A stretch of 64,000 bases of DNA from Rubellimicrobium sp. (GTDB lineage: Bacteria > Pseudomonadota > Alphaproteobacteria > Rhodobacterales > Rhodobacteraceae): the NCBI GenBank assembly GCA_019454835.1, contig JACFNP010000002.1, forward strand, positions 39,847 to 103,846. The letters are read 5' to 3'. Positions 17,439 through 25,601 of the stretch are shown piece by piece. Below the pieces are notes generated by a model that worked only from the letters and a program-made list of their open reading frames with translations, was not told the DNA's origin and did no database searches. The number at the start of each line of letters is the position of its first letter. The stretch's first letter is position 1. The position numbers and the translations under genes are program-made.

Positions 17439-19436
17439 ATGGCATCGGAACCGATCTGGACACCGGACGCGGCGCGGATTGCGGCCTCGGAAATCCTGCG
17501 TCTGGGCCGCTTTCTCGAACCCGTCGCCGGGGCGGCGCTGACCACGGGCTGCGCCCTTGGCGATTTCGCGCAGCGCGACCCCGAGGCGTTCTGGAGTGCG
17601 CTCTGGGATCATTTCGGCATCATCGGCGACAAGGGCGCCGCGCCCTTCATTGCGGGCGCCGACATGATCGACACCCGCTTCTTTCCCGGCGCGCGGCTGA
17701 ACCTTGCCGAAAACCTGATGGGCCTGAACCGCCCGCAGGACGGGACGCGGGATGCCATCGTCTTTCGCGGCGAGGACCGGGTGCCGCTGCGCTGGTCGTG
17801 GGCCGATCTCGAATCCCATGTTTCGCGGTTGCAACAGGCGCTGGCCGGGGCGGGCGTCGGGCCGGGTGACCGGGTGGCGGGGCTGCTGCCCAACCGCCCC
17901 GAGGCGGTGGCGGCGATGCTGGCGACGGCGTCGCTGGGGGCGGTCTGGTGCTCGGCCTCGCCCGATTTCGGCGCCCGCGCGGTGCTGGACCGTTTCGGAC
18001 AGATCGCGCCGAAGGTGCTGTTCGCAACCGACGGCTACTACTACGCGGGCAAGAGCTTCGACATCGGCCAGAAGCTGGGCGCGATTGCCGAAAACCTGCC
18101 CTCGGTCCGCTGCACGGTGGTGATCGACTATCTGGGGCGCGCCGAGGACACCGCCGGTGCGCTGGCGAACGGCACCAGCCTTGCCGCCTTCGAGGCGCCC
18201 TTTGCGACAAGGCCGCTGAGCTTCGCGCGGATGCCCTTCGATCACCCGGCCCTCGTGCTGTTTTCCTCGGGCACCACCGGCGCGCCGAAGTGCATCGTCC
18301 ACCGTGCGGGCGGGGTGCTGTTGCAGCATCTCAAGGAACACGCGCTGCACGCCGACATCGGCCCCGGCAGCCGGCTGTTCTATTACACGACCCTGGGCTG
18401 GATGATGTGGAACTGGCTGGTGTCCGGCCTGGGGCGCGGGGCGGTGCTGCTGCTTTACGACGGCTCGCCCTTTCATCCGGGGCCGGGGGTGCTGTTCGAC
18501 TATGCCCGCGACGAGGGCATGACCCATTTCGGCACCTCGGCCAAATATATCGACAGCCTGCGCAAGGCGGGGTTCGTGCCAGGCGCCGGGGACATGGAGA
18601 CGGTGACGGCGATGCTGTCCACCGGCTCGCCGCTGGTGGGCGAGAGTTTCGATTATGTCTACGGCACCCTGAAATCCGACATCCATCTCGCGTCGATCTC
18701 GGGCGGCACCGACATCGTGTCGTGTTTCGTGCTGGGCGACCCGACCGCGCCGGTCTGGCGCGGGGAAATCCAGCGGGCGGGATTCGGCCTTGCGGTCGAT
18801 GTCTGGACCGACGCGGGCCGCCCCGCTGCCACCGGCGAAAAGGGCGAGCTGGTCTGCACCGCCGCCTTCCCGTCGATGCCGCTGGGCTTCTGGGGCGATG
18901 ATGACGGCGCGCGCTACCGCGACGCCTATTTCTCGCGCTTTCCCGGCGTCTGGTGCCAGGGCGATTTCGCCGAACGGCGCGAGACGGGCGGCTTCGTCAT
19001 CCACGGGCGCTCGGACGCGACGCTGAATCCCGGCGGGGTGCGGATCGGCACCGCCGAAATCTATGCCGAGGTCGAGAAATTCGCCCAGATCACCGATGCG
19101 GTAGTGATCGGGCAGGACACCGGCGACGATGTGCGGGTGGTGCTGTTCGTGGTCATGGCCTCGGGCCGCGTGCTGGACGACGATCTGGTGTGCCGGGTAA
19201 AGGCCGCGATCCGCAACGGATCATCGCCGCGCCATGTGCCTGCGCTGGTGCTGGCGGTGCCGGACATTCCGCGCACGAAAAGCGGCAAGGTCACCGAACT
19301 GGCGGTGCGCGACGTGGTGCACGGGCGGGCGGTGAGGAACACCGATTCGCTGGCCAACCCCGAGGCGCTGGACCATTTCCGCGACCTGCCCGCGCTGGCG
19401 TTTGGCGGGGTGGCCCCGCCGGGCGGCGTTCAGTAG
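17439..19436 (+). CDS. Acetoacetate--CoA ligase-type AMP-forming synthetase
   Basis: 665 residues, the normal length for acetoacetyl-CoA synthetase. AMP-binding signature FSSGTTGAPKCIVH near 277, acceptor motif YYTTLGWMMWNW, A8 region DATLNPGGVRIGTAEIY near 530, and C-terminal catalytic lysine context SGKVTELAVRD near 610. Family members activate acetoacetate or related 3-oxo acids to CoA esters with ATP to AMP. It fits either ketone-body use or activation of a catabolic intermediate from the upstream cluster. Start has AGGGAGG eight bases upstream. Its 3' end overlaps the convergent methyltransferase gene by 7 bases. Confidence 0.88.
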   Translation: MASEPIWTPDAARIAASEILRLGRFLEPVAGAALTTGCALGDFAQRDPEAFWSALWDHFGIIGDKGAAPFIAGADMIDTRFFPGARLNLAENLMGLNRPQDGTRDAIVFRGEDRVPLRWSWADLESHVSRLQQALAGAGVGPGDRVAGLLPNRPEAVAAMLATASLGAVWCSASPDFGARAVLDRFGQIAPKVLFATDGYYYAGKSFDIGQKLGAIAENLPSVRCTVVIDYLGRAEDTAGALANGTSLAAFEAPFATRPLSFARMPFDHPALVLFSSGTTGAPKCIVHRAGGVLLQHLKEHALHADIGPGSRLFYYTTLGWMMWNWLVSGLGRGAVLLLYDGSPFHPGPGVLFDYARDEGMTHFGTSAKYIDSLRKAGFVPGAGDMETVTAMLSTGSPLVGESFDYVYGTLKSDIHLASISGGTDIVSCFVLGDPTAPVWRGEIQRAGFGLAVDVWTDAGRPAATGEKGELVCTAAFPSMPLGFWGDDDGARYRDAYFSRFPGVWCQGDFAERRETGGFVIHGRSDATLNPGGVRIGTAEIYAEVEKFAQITDAVVIGQDTGDDVRVVLFVVMASGRVLDDDLVCRVKAAIRNGSSPRHVPALVLAVPDIPRTKSGKVTELAVRDVVHGRAVRNTDSLANPEALDHFRDLPALAFGGVAPPGGVQ

Positions 19437-20974
19437 GAAGCATCCGGCATCGACGCCTTGCGGCGCGCGACGAAATCCTCGAGCGCGGCCAGCGTGCCCG
19501 TATCCAGCGGCGGGGCCTCGTAATCGGCCAGTTGCTGCTGCCACAGCCTGCGCGCGCGGAAGGCCGCGTCGTGGCTGCCGTTTTCGACCCATTTCTCGTA
19601 GGGGTCGTTGTCGGCGATGGCGCTTTCCCAGAAGGCGGTCTGGTAATTGGCGATGGTGTGCGGGACGGCGAAGAAATGCCCGCCCGGCTGGACATCGCCG
19701 AAGGCGTCGGCGGCAAGCTGGTTGTCGTCCACCGTGACGCCCTGAAGATAGCTGTGCAACGCGCCGCACAGGTCGGCGTCCATGACGAATTTCTCGTAGG
19801 ACATCGACAGCAGGCCATCAAGGAAGCCTGCCGAATGGAGGATGAAGTTAGCGCCGCATTGCACGGCGGACAGCATCGACATCGTGCCCTCGACCATCGC
19901 TTGCGCATCGGGCAGTTTCGAGGTGGTGAAATTGCCCGCGCAGCGCAAAGGCAGGCCCAGCCTGCGCGCCAGTTGCCCCACGACCAGCGATCCGGCGGCG
20001 GGTTCCGGCGTGCCAAATGTGGGCGACCCCGAGCGCAGCGACATCGACGACAGGAAATTGCCGAAGATCACCGGCGCGCCCTTGCGTTCCAACTGGGTTA
20101 GCGCGCAGCCCGCCATCGTTTCGGCCACGCCCTGCGCGATGGCCCCCGCAGTCGTCACCGGCCCCATCGCCCCGCCCAGAATGAAGGGCACGATCACCGC
20201 CGCCTGGTTGGCCCGCGCATAGGCGCGCAGCACGCGGGTGGCGTCTCCGCCCCAGAGCAGCGGCGAGTTCACGTTGACATTGCCGAGGATGACGCAGTTT
20301 TCGTCGACGAAACCGGCCCCGAACAGGATGCGGGCCATCTCGATGGAATCCTCGGCGCGTTCCTCGGTGGTGACCGAGCCCATGAAGGCGCGGTCCGAGT
20401 AGCGGATATGGGCCAGCACCATGTCGAAATGGCGCTTGTTCACCGGCAGGTCGACGGGTTCGGAAATGGTGCCGCCGGAATGGTGCAGCCAGGGCGAGGA
20501 CTGGCCCAGTTTCACGAGGTTCTCGAAATCGGCGATGGTGCCGTAGCGGCGGGTGCCGTCGTGGTCCATCACGAAGGGCGATCCGTAGGCAGGCGCGAAC
20601 ACCACCGCATTACCGCCGATCTGCACGGAACGCGCGGGATTGCGGGCGTGCTGGGTAAAGACGCGCGGCGCCGATGACAGGATTTCGCGCAGCATCCCCG
20701 GCGGGAATTTCACGATGTCGTCGCTGACCTCGGCCCCGGCCTTGCGCCACAGCACCAGCGTTTCGGGATCGTCACGAAAGGCGATGCCGGTCTGCGCAAG
20801 GATGCGGTCGACCTGCGCCTCGATCCGCAGCAGGTTGTCCTCGGACAGGATGTCATAGGGCGGTACCCCGCGCAGGATCCAGGGCACGCCGCTGACCGGG
20901 CTGCCATGCGCGCGGGCCTGCCTGCGCGCGCGGGCACCGCCTCGGGCGGGGGCGGGGTCGATGACATCGGGCAT
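19430..20974 (-). CDS. Second MttB-family methyltransferase-like protein, no pyrrolysine
   Basis: 514 residues, a paralogue of the protein at 2283 (shared LSEDNLLRIEAQVDRILAQTGIAF, KFPPGMLREILSSAPRVF, FGNFLSSMSLRSGSPTFGTPE, and C-terminal GGHFFAVPHTIANYQTAFW). The sense strand has no in-frame TAG, so it is a non-pyrrolysine member. Two such paralogues bracketing a transport/CoA-ligase cluster suggest demethylation of a methylated amine or betaine onto a corrinoid or folate carrier, but no corrinoid-binding partner is encoded here. I start at MPDVID. No direct evidence of substrate. Confidence 0.8.
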   Translation of the reverse strand: MPDVIDPAPARGGARARRQARAHGSPVSGVPWILRGVPPYDILSEDNLLRIEAQVDRILAQTGIAFRDDPETLVLWRKAGAEVSDDIVKFPPGMLREILSSAPRVFTQHARNPARSVQIGGNAVVFAPAYGSPFVMDHDGTRRYGTIADFENLVKLGQSSPWLHHSGGTISEPVDLPVNKRHFDMVLAHIRYSDRAFMGSVTTEERAEDSIEMARILFGAGFVDENCVILGNVNVNSPLLWGGDATRVLRAYARANQAAVIVPFILGGAMGPVTTAGAIAQGVAETMAGCALTQLERKGAPVIFGNFLSSMSLRSGSPTFGTPEPAAGSLVVGQLARRLGLPLRCAGNFTTSKLPDAQAMVEGTMSMLSAVQCGANFILHSAGFLDGLLSMSYEKFVMDADLCGALHSYLQGVTVDDNQLAADAFGDVQPGGHFFAVPHTIANYQTAFWESAIADNDPYEKWVENGSHDAAFRARRLWQQQLADYEAPPLDTGTLAALEDFVARRKASMPDASY

Positions 20975-21091
20975 GGCGCTCTCCACGGGACGCGGGCGGG
21001 ATTCGGCCCTAATCTGACAAGGTCCGGGCGACCGTCAATGGCATGTGCGCCCGCAGGGTGATCGGGCGCGCGGCGTGGTCCGTCATTGTCC
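20975..21091. other. Short upstream region of the MttB-like gene
   Basis: It contains the upstream region of the minus-strand MttB-like gene and a stray partial arm CGTCATTGTCC (21081) directly before palindromic copy 5. No gene seen. Confidence 0.4.
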
Positions 21092-21180
21092 CGTCATTGC
21101 GAGGAGCCGCGGGCGACGAAGCAACCCCGATGTCGTGTGTGAGCGGTCGGGGTTGCTTCGCCTTGCGGCTCGCAATGACG
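21092..21180. repeat. CGTCATTGCGAGG palindromic repeat, copy 5
   Basis: Reverse-spacer copy. The right arm is shortened (CGGCTCGCAATGACG), and it is preceded by a duplicated arm fragment at 21081-21089. Confidence 0.95.
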
Positions 21181-21181
21181 G

Positions 21182-21381
21182 GATTTGCTGGCGGCGCGGC
21201 GTTCGATCCGGGGCCGGGCGAGGGCGTGGCGCGGGCATGGTTCCGCCCGGCAGCGCCTGCGGATGCGCTCGGCCCTTCGATGCCATCAGATCGGAATTTG
21301 AACAGACCACCGGGGTCCGGGCGGTCGAAACTTCGGTCGCAGCGCAGGAAATTGCAAGTACGGGCGTGGCGCTGCGGATCG
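21182..21381. other. Intergenic, no gene recognised
   Basis: About 200 bases between repeat copy 5 and the riboswitch promoter. A plus frame ending at 21407 reads GVRAVETSVAAQEIASTGVALRIVDGAG, which I cannot assign and which lacks a start with a ribosome site. Could be remnant coding sequence. Confidence 0.3.
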
Positions 21382-21410
21382 TTGACGGTGCCGGGCGCAT
21401 CGCCTAGCCT
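21382..21410 (+). promoter_or_regulatory. Promoter of the first cobalamin riboswitch
   Basis: TTGACG (21382-21387), a 17-base spacer and TAGCCT (21405-21410). The predicted transcript begins at about 21417, at the riboswitch's P1 region. Confidence 0.5.
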
Positions 21411-21540
21411 GCGGGCACGCTCTGCATGAAGAAGCCGGTGCAGGCCCGGCACGGTCGCGCCACTGTAATCGAAGCCATGCTTCGGAAGTCAGACCTTCAG
21501 GCAGCCAAATCCACGCGAACGGGACGCGCTATCCCAGGAG
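21406..21540 (+). promoter_or_regulatory. Cobalamin riboswitch (upstream of the NnrS-family gene)
   Basis: Recognisable B12-box core: GAAGCCGGTGCAGGCCCGGC, then ACGGTCGCGCCACTGTAA, then GGAAGTCAGACCTTCAGG. GCCTG near 21407 can pair with CAGGC near 21497 as P1. An expression platform follows with AGGAG (21536-21540) seven bases before an ATG at 21547, so ligand binding could hide the ribosome site. The frame from this ATG is interrupted by palindromic copy 6 (see findings). Confidence 0.75.
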
Positions 21541-21604
21541 TAGATCATGGCGGACATTGCCTGTTCCCCCTCGGAACCTGTTGTCATTCCGCCGCCCGCA
21601 AATC

Positions 21605-21692
21605 CCGTCACCCGCGAGGCGAAGCCGAAGCAACCCCGACCGCGCACGCACACCATCGGGGTTGGTCTGTCGGCTTTGCCTCCTCGCAATGA
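21605..21692. repeat. CGTCATTGCGAGG palindromic repeat, copy 6
   Basis: Diverged copy (CGTCACCCGCGAGG left arm; CTCCTCGCAATGATG right arm). It lies inside the frame that starts at the riboswitch-proximal ATG 21547; that frame ends at TGA 21718. Confidence 0.9.
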
Positions 21693-21759
21693 TGGCCGGC
21701 GCCTTGCCCACGGCGTCTGAACGCATGGCGGGGCGTGACGCCATGCCCCGCCGCCTGCC

Positions 21760-23001
21760 GTGACCGGCGCGCCCGGTCCGCAGGCGCGCCGGTGCGGCAA
21801 TCTCTGGCTCCAGCCGCACCGGCCGTTCCTGCTGGCGGCCGCGCTCTGGGCGGTGCTGGCGGTCCTGTGGTGGCAATGGGGCGCGCGGGTCGGGCTGGCG
21901 CCGCCCGTGCTGGGCACGGCGGGCTTCTGGCACGCCCACGAGATGATCCCCGGCATGGCGGGCGCGGCGGCGGCGGGCTATCTGCTGACCGCGCTGGCAA
22001 GCTGGACCGGCGGCGCGCCGCCCTCGGGGCGGCTGCTGCAGGCGCTGGTGGCGCTGTGGCTGCTGCAACGGCTGGCCATGGCCTGCGCCGGGGTGCTGCC
22101 GGTGTGGCTGGCCACCCTGCCGGGGCTTGGCTTCTTCGGACTGTTCGCCGGGGTGCTGGCGGCGGGCGTCCTGCGGGTCGGGGCATGGCGCAAGCTGGGC
22201 TTTGCGGCGGCAATCGCGGCGCTGGGCATCGGTGATGCGATGCTGATCCTTGCGGCGCTGGGCGGCGCGCCCCTGCCCGACCCGGCGCGGCTGCTGCGCG
22301 GCGGGGTGATGCTGTTCGCGGCGCTCATCAGCGTGATCGGCGGCCGCATGGTCCCGGCCTTCACCGACAACCGCCTGCAACAGGGCGGCGCGGCCCTGCG
22401 CTGCCGGGCGACGCCGGTTGCCGACCGGGTCGCCCCGTCGGTGGTCGCGCTGGCGGGCGCGCTGGCCATGGTCCAGCCCGGCCCCGGTGCCGGGCTGGCG
22501 CTGGTCGCCGCCGGGCTGGCCGAGGCCTGGCGCGTCACCGGCTGGCGCGGCTGGCAGGTCCGGGACAATCCGCTGCTGGTGATGCTGCAGGCGGGTTATG
22601 CGTGGCTGCCCGCCGGGCTGGTCCTGCTCGGGCTGTCGCAGCTCTGGCCGCTGCACCTGCCGGGGGTCGATGCCCTGCACGCGCTGACCATGGGGGCGAT
22701 GGGCAGCATGATCCTTGCCATCGCCGCCCGTGCGGCGGCCCGGCGCGAGGCCGGGGCGCTGCGGGCCGGGCGGCTGATCGTCACCGCCGGGGCCTGCCTC
22801 TGGCCCGCTGTCTGGCTGCGGCTGGCGGTCCTGCCCTGGCCCGAGGCGGCCCCGTGGCTGAACGGCGCCGCCGCCGCGCTGTGGGTGGCAGGCTGGGCGG
22901 CCTTTCTGGCCGCCTTCGTGCCGACGCTTTTCGGCCCGGTCCTGCGACCGGTGTTCAGCGGCGCGCGCGCGGGTATGTCGCAGTCGAATGGTAACATCTG
23001 A
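21760..23001 (+). CDS. NnrS-family multispanning membrane protein
   Basis: 413 residues, about twelve hydrophobic spans. NnrS hallmarks: N-terminal PHRPFLLAAALWAVLAVL, FWHAHEMIPGMAGAAAAGYLLTALASWTG near 50, and IGGRMVPAFTDN near 200. NnrS proteins are haem/copper membrane proteins tied to nitric-oxide tolerance in denitrifiers. The GTG at 21760 has no clear ribosome site. A well-placed ATG at 21547 is in the same frame but separated by stops at 21718 and 21736 that follow a palindromic repeat, so the native start may have been lost. Control by B12 is suggested by the upstream riboswitch. Confidence 0.75.
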   Translation: MTGAPGPQARRCGNLWLQPHRPFLLAAALWAVLAVLWWQWGARVGLAPPVLGTAGFWHAHEMIPGMAGAAAAGYLLTALASWTGGAPPSGRLLQALVALWLLQRLAMACAGVLPVWLATLPGLGFFGLFAGVLAAGVLRVGAWRKLGFAAAIAALGIGDAMLILAALGGAPLPDPARLLRGGVMLFAALISVIGGRMVPAFTDNRLQQGGAALRCRATPVADRVAPSVVALAGALAMVQPGPGAGLALVAAGLAEAWRVTGWRGWQVRDNPLLVMLQAGYAWLPAGLVLLGLSQLWPLHLPGVDALHALTMGAMGSMILAIAARAAARREAGALRAGRLIVTAGACLWPAVWLRLAVLPWPEAAPWLNGAAAALWVAGWAAFLAAFVPTLFGPVLRPVFSGARAGMSQSNGNI

Positions 23002-23004
23002 CGC
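22977..23004 (+). repeat. GCAGTCGAATGGTAACATC element at the NnrS 3' end
   Basis: A copy of the AGAGCATTTCGCAG-family right half, overlapping the last codons of the NnrS gene (it encodes SQSNGNI-stop). It precedes palindromic copy 7. Confidence 0.65.
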
Positions 23005-23102
23005 CCGCGACAATGCGCAAGATTGGTCGGGGCGGGTCTGCCGGGTCCAATAAACGGCGACCCGCCCCGCGCCTCTGGGCAATCGGATGAACGGGTAAAC
23101 CC

Positions 23103-23191
23103 CGTCATTGCGAGGCGAAGCCGAAGCAACCTCGACCGCTCACACACGACATCGGGGTTGCTTCGTCGGCTGCGCCTCCTCGCAATGACGG
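23103..23191. repeat. CGTCATTGCGAGG palindromic repeat, copy 7
   Basis: Forward-spacer copy nested in arms GGGCAATCGG (23076) and CCGATTGCCCC (ending 23224). Confidence 0.95.
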
Positions 23192-23234
23192 AACATGCCG
23201 TTTGCCCGTTTGCCCGATTGCCCCGCCCCGCGCC

Positions 23235-23864
23235 TCAGAATTCCACCCCGGCCTGCGCCTTGATGCCCGCGCGGAACGGGTGTTTCACCGCCGTCATTTC
23301 CGTGACCAGATCGGCCAGCGCGATCAGTTCGGGTTTCGCGTTGCGGCCCGTCAGGACCACATGGGTCGTCACCGGCTTTTCGGCGGCCAGAAAGGCCACC
23401 ACCTCGTTCACGTCCAGATAATCGTAGCGCAGCGCGATGTTGATTTCATCCAGCAGCACCATGCGGTTGCGGGGGTCGCGGATCAGTTCTTTCGCTTTTT
23501 CCCAGCCTGCGGCGGCGGCGGCGCGGTCGCGTTCGAGATCCCGCGTCTCCCAGGTGAAACCTTCGCCCATGGTGTGAAACCGGCACAGGTCGCCGAAGCG
23601 TTCGGTCAGCAGGTCGCGCTCGCCCGAATAACGGGCGCCCTTGATGAACTGCACCACGCCGCAGGGGAACCCGTGGGCGAGGCTGCGCAGCACCATGCCG
23701 AAGGCGGACGAGCTTTTGCCCTTGCCGGGGCCGGTCAGGACGATGACGAGGCCCTTTTCCTCGGTCCTGGTCGCCATCATCCGGTCGCGCGCGGCCTTGA
23801 TCTTCGCCTTCTTGGCGGCATGGGCGGCAGCATCCTCGGGGTTGGGGGGCGCAATCTCGGACAT
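23235..23864 (-). CDS. cobO: Cob(I)yrinic acid a,c-diamide adenosyltransferase
   Basis: 209 residues. It adenosylates the cobalt of corrinoids using ATP in the aerobic cobalamin pathway and in salvage. Visible: Walker A-like VLTGPGKGKSSSAFG near 50, VVQFIKGARYSGERDLL, and Walker B-like MVLLDEINIALRYDYLD near 145, with the C-terminal 'P-F-R-A-G-I-K-A-Q-x-G-V-E-F' ending typical of CobO/BtuR. The start at MSEIAPPN is where family similarity begins; the upstream frame runs through the antisense of the riboswitch. It is divergent from the DUF1636-cobW-cobN operon. Confidence 0.93.
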   Translation of the reverse strand: MSEIAPPNPEDAAAHAAKKAKIKAARDRMMATRTEEKGLVIVLTGPGKGKSSSAFGMVLRSLAHGFPCGVVQFIKGARYSGERDLLTERFGDLCRFHTMGEGFTWETRDLERDRAAAAAGWEKAKELIRDPRNRMVLLDEINIALRYDYLDVNEVVAFLAAEKPVTTHVVLTGRNAKPELIALADLVTEMTAVKHPFRAGIKAQAGVEF

Positions 23865-23911
23865 CGGGGTCTCGCTTGACAAGAGAGGGGGAAACTGGCT
23901 TGGCTCGGGCC

Positions 23912-24095
23912 ATCGCTGGTTCCTGTCTATGACAGGCGAAGAGGGAATGCGACAGGCCATACAGGCCCAGGCGCAGCCGCCCCCGCGACCGTGACCGGAG
24001 AGGTCGCCCGATGGCCACTGGGGTTCACCCTGGGAAGGCCGGGCGCCCGCCGGGGCCATCCGGCCCCGACATCCGCAAGCCGGGAGACCTGCCAG
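23912..24095 (+). promoter_or_regulatory. Cobalamin riboswitch (upstream of the DUF1636-cobW-cobN operon)
   Basis: Classical layout: GGTTCCTGTC...GACAGG at 23919-23937, GCGAAGAGGGAATGCG, then the B12 box GCAGCCGCCCCCGCGACCGT, CACTGGGGTTCACCCTGGGAAGG, and closing CCGCAAGCCGGGAGACCTGCC ending near 24092. A TTGACA -35 lies at 23876-23881, ahead of the element. It should repress the downstream cobalamin operon when adenosylcobalamin is plentiful. Confidence 0.9.
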
Positions 24096-24216
24096 CACCA
24101 GCCCCTTCGGGGGTTGTCGGATTCATGCGGCCGGGGCCTGCCGCAGACCGGATGCGGCGCCGTTCCGGCCTGCGCCCAGGTTGTCCCCGGTTGCGATACT
24201 TTGGCCGGAGGGGCCG

Positions 24217-24579
24217 ATGCGCGACGCAACCGGGCTGGTGGTCTGCACCACCTGCCGACATGACGACGACCGATCTGCCCCCGATGGCGCAAGCGACGGC
24301 GAACGCCTGTCCGCCGCCCTGTCGGCGCGCGGCATCCCCCATCAGCGCCAGCGCTGCCTTGCCGCCTGCAAATCCGGCTGCGTCGTCGTGCTGCGCGACG
24401 ATGCCCGCTGGAGTTTCGTGCAGGGCGGCCTGCATCCCGAAGATGATCTTGAGGCGCTGATCGAGATGATTGGCCTCTGGGATCAGGCCCCTGACGGGCT
24501 GGTGCCGTGGCGCAGCCGGCCCGAAGCGATCCGCCGCAACACCATCGCCCGCATCCCGCCAACGGAGACAGCACCATGA
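24217..24579 (+). CDS. DUF1636-family metal-binding protein (cobW-associated)
   Basis: 120 residues with a thioredoxin-like (2Fe-2S)-type cysteine pattern: CTTC at 10-13 and CLAACKSGC near 45-53. This is the small protein often found beside cobW in alphaproteobacterial cobalamin operons; its function is unproven, possibly metal handling for cobaltochelation. GGAGG lies 5-9 bases upstream of the ATG, and the gene follows the second riboswitch. It ends in an ATGA overlap with cobW. I place it by its cysteines and context. Confidence 0.75.
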   Translation: MRDATGLVVCTTCRHDDDRSAPDGASDGERLSAALSARGIPHQRQRCLAACKSGCVVVLRDDARWSFVQGGLHPEDDLEALIEMIGLWDQAPDGLVPWRSRPEAIRRNTIARIPPTETAP

Positions 24580-25601
24580 GCCTCGAGAAAACCCCCGTCA
24601 CCGTCATCACCGGCTTTCTCGGTGCCGGAAAGACGACCCTCATCCGCCACCTGCTGCAGAACCCCGACGGGCGGCGGCTGGCGGTGCTGGTGAACGAATT
24701 CGGCGATGTCGGCGTTGACGGCGACCTGATCCGCGGCTGCGCCGACGAGAACTGCCCCGAGGCCAGCATCATGGAACTGACCAATGGCTGCATCTGCTGC
24801 ACGGTGGCTGACGAATTCATCCCGACCATCGAGCGCCTGCTGGCGATGGACCCGGCCCCCGACCATATCCTGATCGAGACTTCGGGGCTGGCGCTGCCCA
24901 AGCCCCTGCTTAAGGCGTTCGACTGGCCCGACCTGCGTTCGCGCATCACGGTCGACGGCGTGGTGACGGTGGCCGATGCCGAGGCCGTGGCCGCGGGCCT
25001 GTTTGCCCCCGACCCGGCGCATCCGGGCAACACCGGCTCTGAAGACGGCGCCGATCACGACACCCCGCTGGCCGAGGTGTTCGAGGACCAGATTGCCTGC
25101 GCCGATCTGGTGCTGCTGTCCAAGGCCGACCTTGCCGGTGAGGACGGGCTGGAAAAGGCCCGCGCCGTGATCGCCGCCGAGGCGCCGCGCGAGTTGCCGA
25201 TGTTGCCGCTGACCGATGGCGTCATCGACGCGCGCGTGGTGCTGGGCATCAACGCGGCGGCCGAGGACGATCTGGCCGCGCGGCCCTCGCACCATGACGG
25301 GTTCGAGGACCACGACCACGACGATTTCGACACGATCATCGTCGACATCCCCGAAGTGGACGATCCGCAGGCGCTGGCCGACAAGGTGGGGGCGCTGGCG
25401 CGGGCGCAGAGAATCCTGCGCATCAAGGGTCATGTCGCCGTGACCGGCCGCCCGCTGCGGCTGCTGGTGCAGGCGGTGGGGCCGCGCGTGCGGCATCAGT
25501 ATGACCGGCCCTGGGGGGCGGCACCACGTGCGGGGCGGCTGGTGGTCATCGCCGAGAAGGGCGATCTGGATGCGGGCGCGGTGCGCGCGGCGCTGGCCTG
25601 A
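24576..25601 (+). CDS. cobW: Cobalamin biosynthesis GTPase CobW (COG0523)
   Basis: 341 residues. Walker A TGFLGAGKTT at 12-21, the zinc/cobalt-binding CxCC motif in NGCICCTV near 74, Walker B/ETSG near 105 and guanine-specificity SKAD near 180. A His/Asp-rich insert (HHDGFEDHDHDDFD, near 240) is a probable metal ligand stretch, and the C-terminal CobW domain runs about 260-340. It probably delivers cobalt to the CobNST chelatase. Its start overlaps the DUF1636 stop (ATGA) and its stop overlaps the cobN ATG (TGATG). Confidence 0.93.
   Translation: MSLEKTPVTVITGFLGAGKTTLIRHLLQNPDGRRLAVLVNEFGDVGVDGDLIRGCADENCPEASIMELTNGCICCTVADEFIPTIERLLAMDPAPDHILIETSGLALPKPLLKAFDWPDLRSRITVDGVVTVADAEAVAAGLFAPDPAHPGNTGSEDGADHDTPLAEVFEDQIACADLVLLSKADLAGEDGLEKARAVIAAEAPRELPMLPLTDGVIDARVVLGINAAAEDDLAARPSHHDGFEDHDHDDFDTIIVDIPEVDDPQALADKVGALARAQRILRIKGHVAVTGRPLRLLVQAVGPRVRHQYDRPWGAAPRAGRLVVIAEKGDLDAGAVRAALA

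Noticed and set aside
14902..17463. 853-residue minus-strand frame
   Set aside because: Lies antisense to three clear ABC transporter genes; Arg/His/Gln-rich composition typical of GC-rich shadow frames.
19430..20974. Pyrrolysine-containing trimethylamine methyltransferase
   Set aside because: No in-frame TAG in either MttB-family gene and no pyl genes seen, so they are non-pyrrolysine members.
21547..21720. 57-residue frame behind the first riboswitch as a real gene
   Set aside because: Two thirds of it is translated palindromic repeat; treated as a disrupted start instead.
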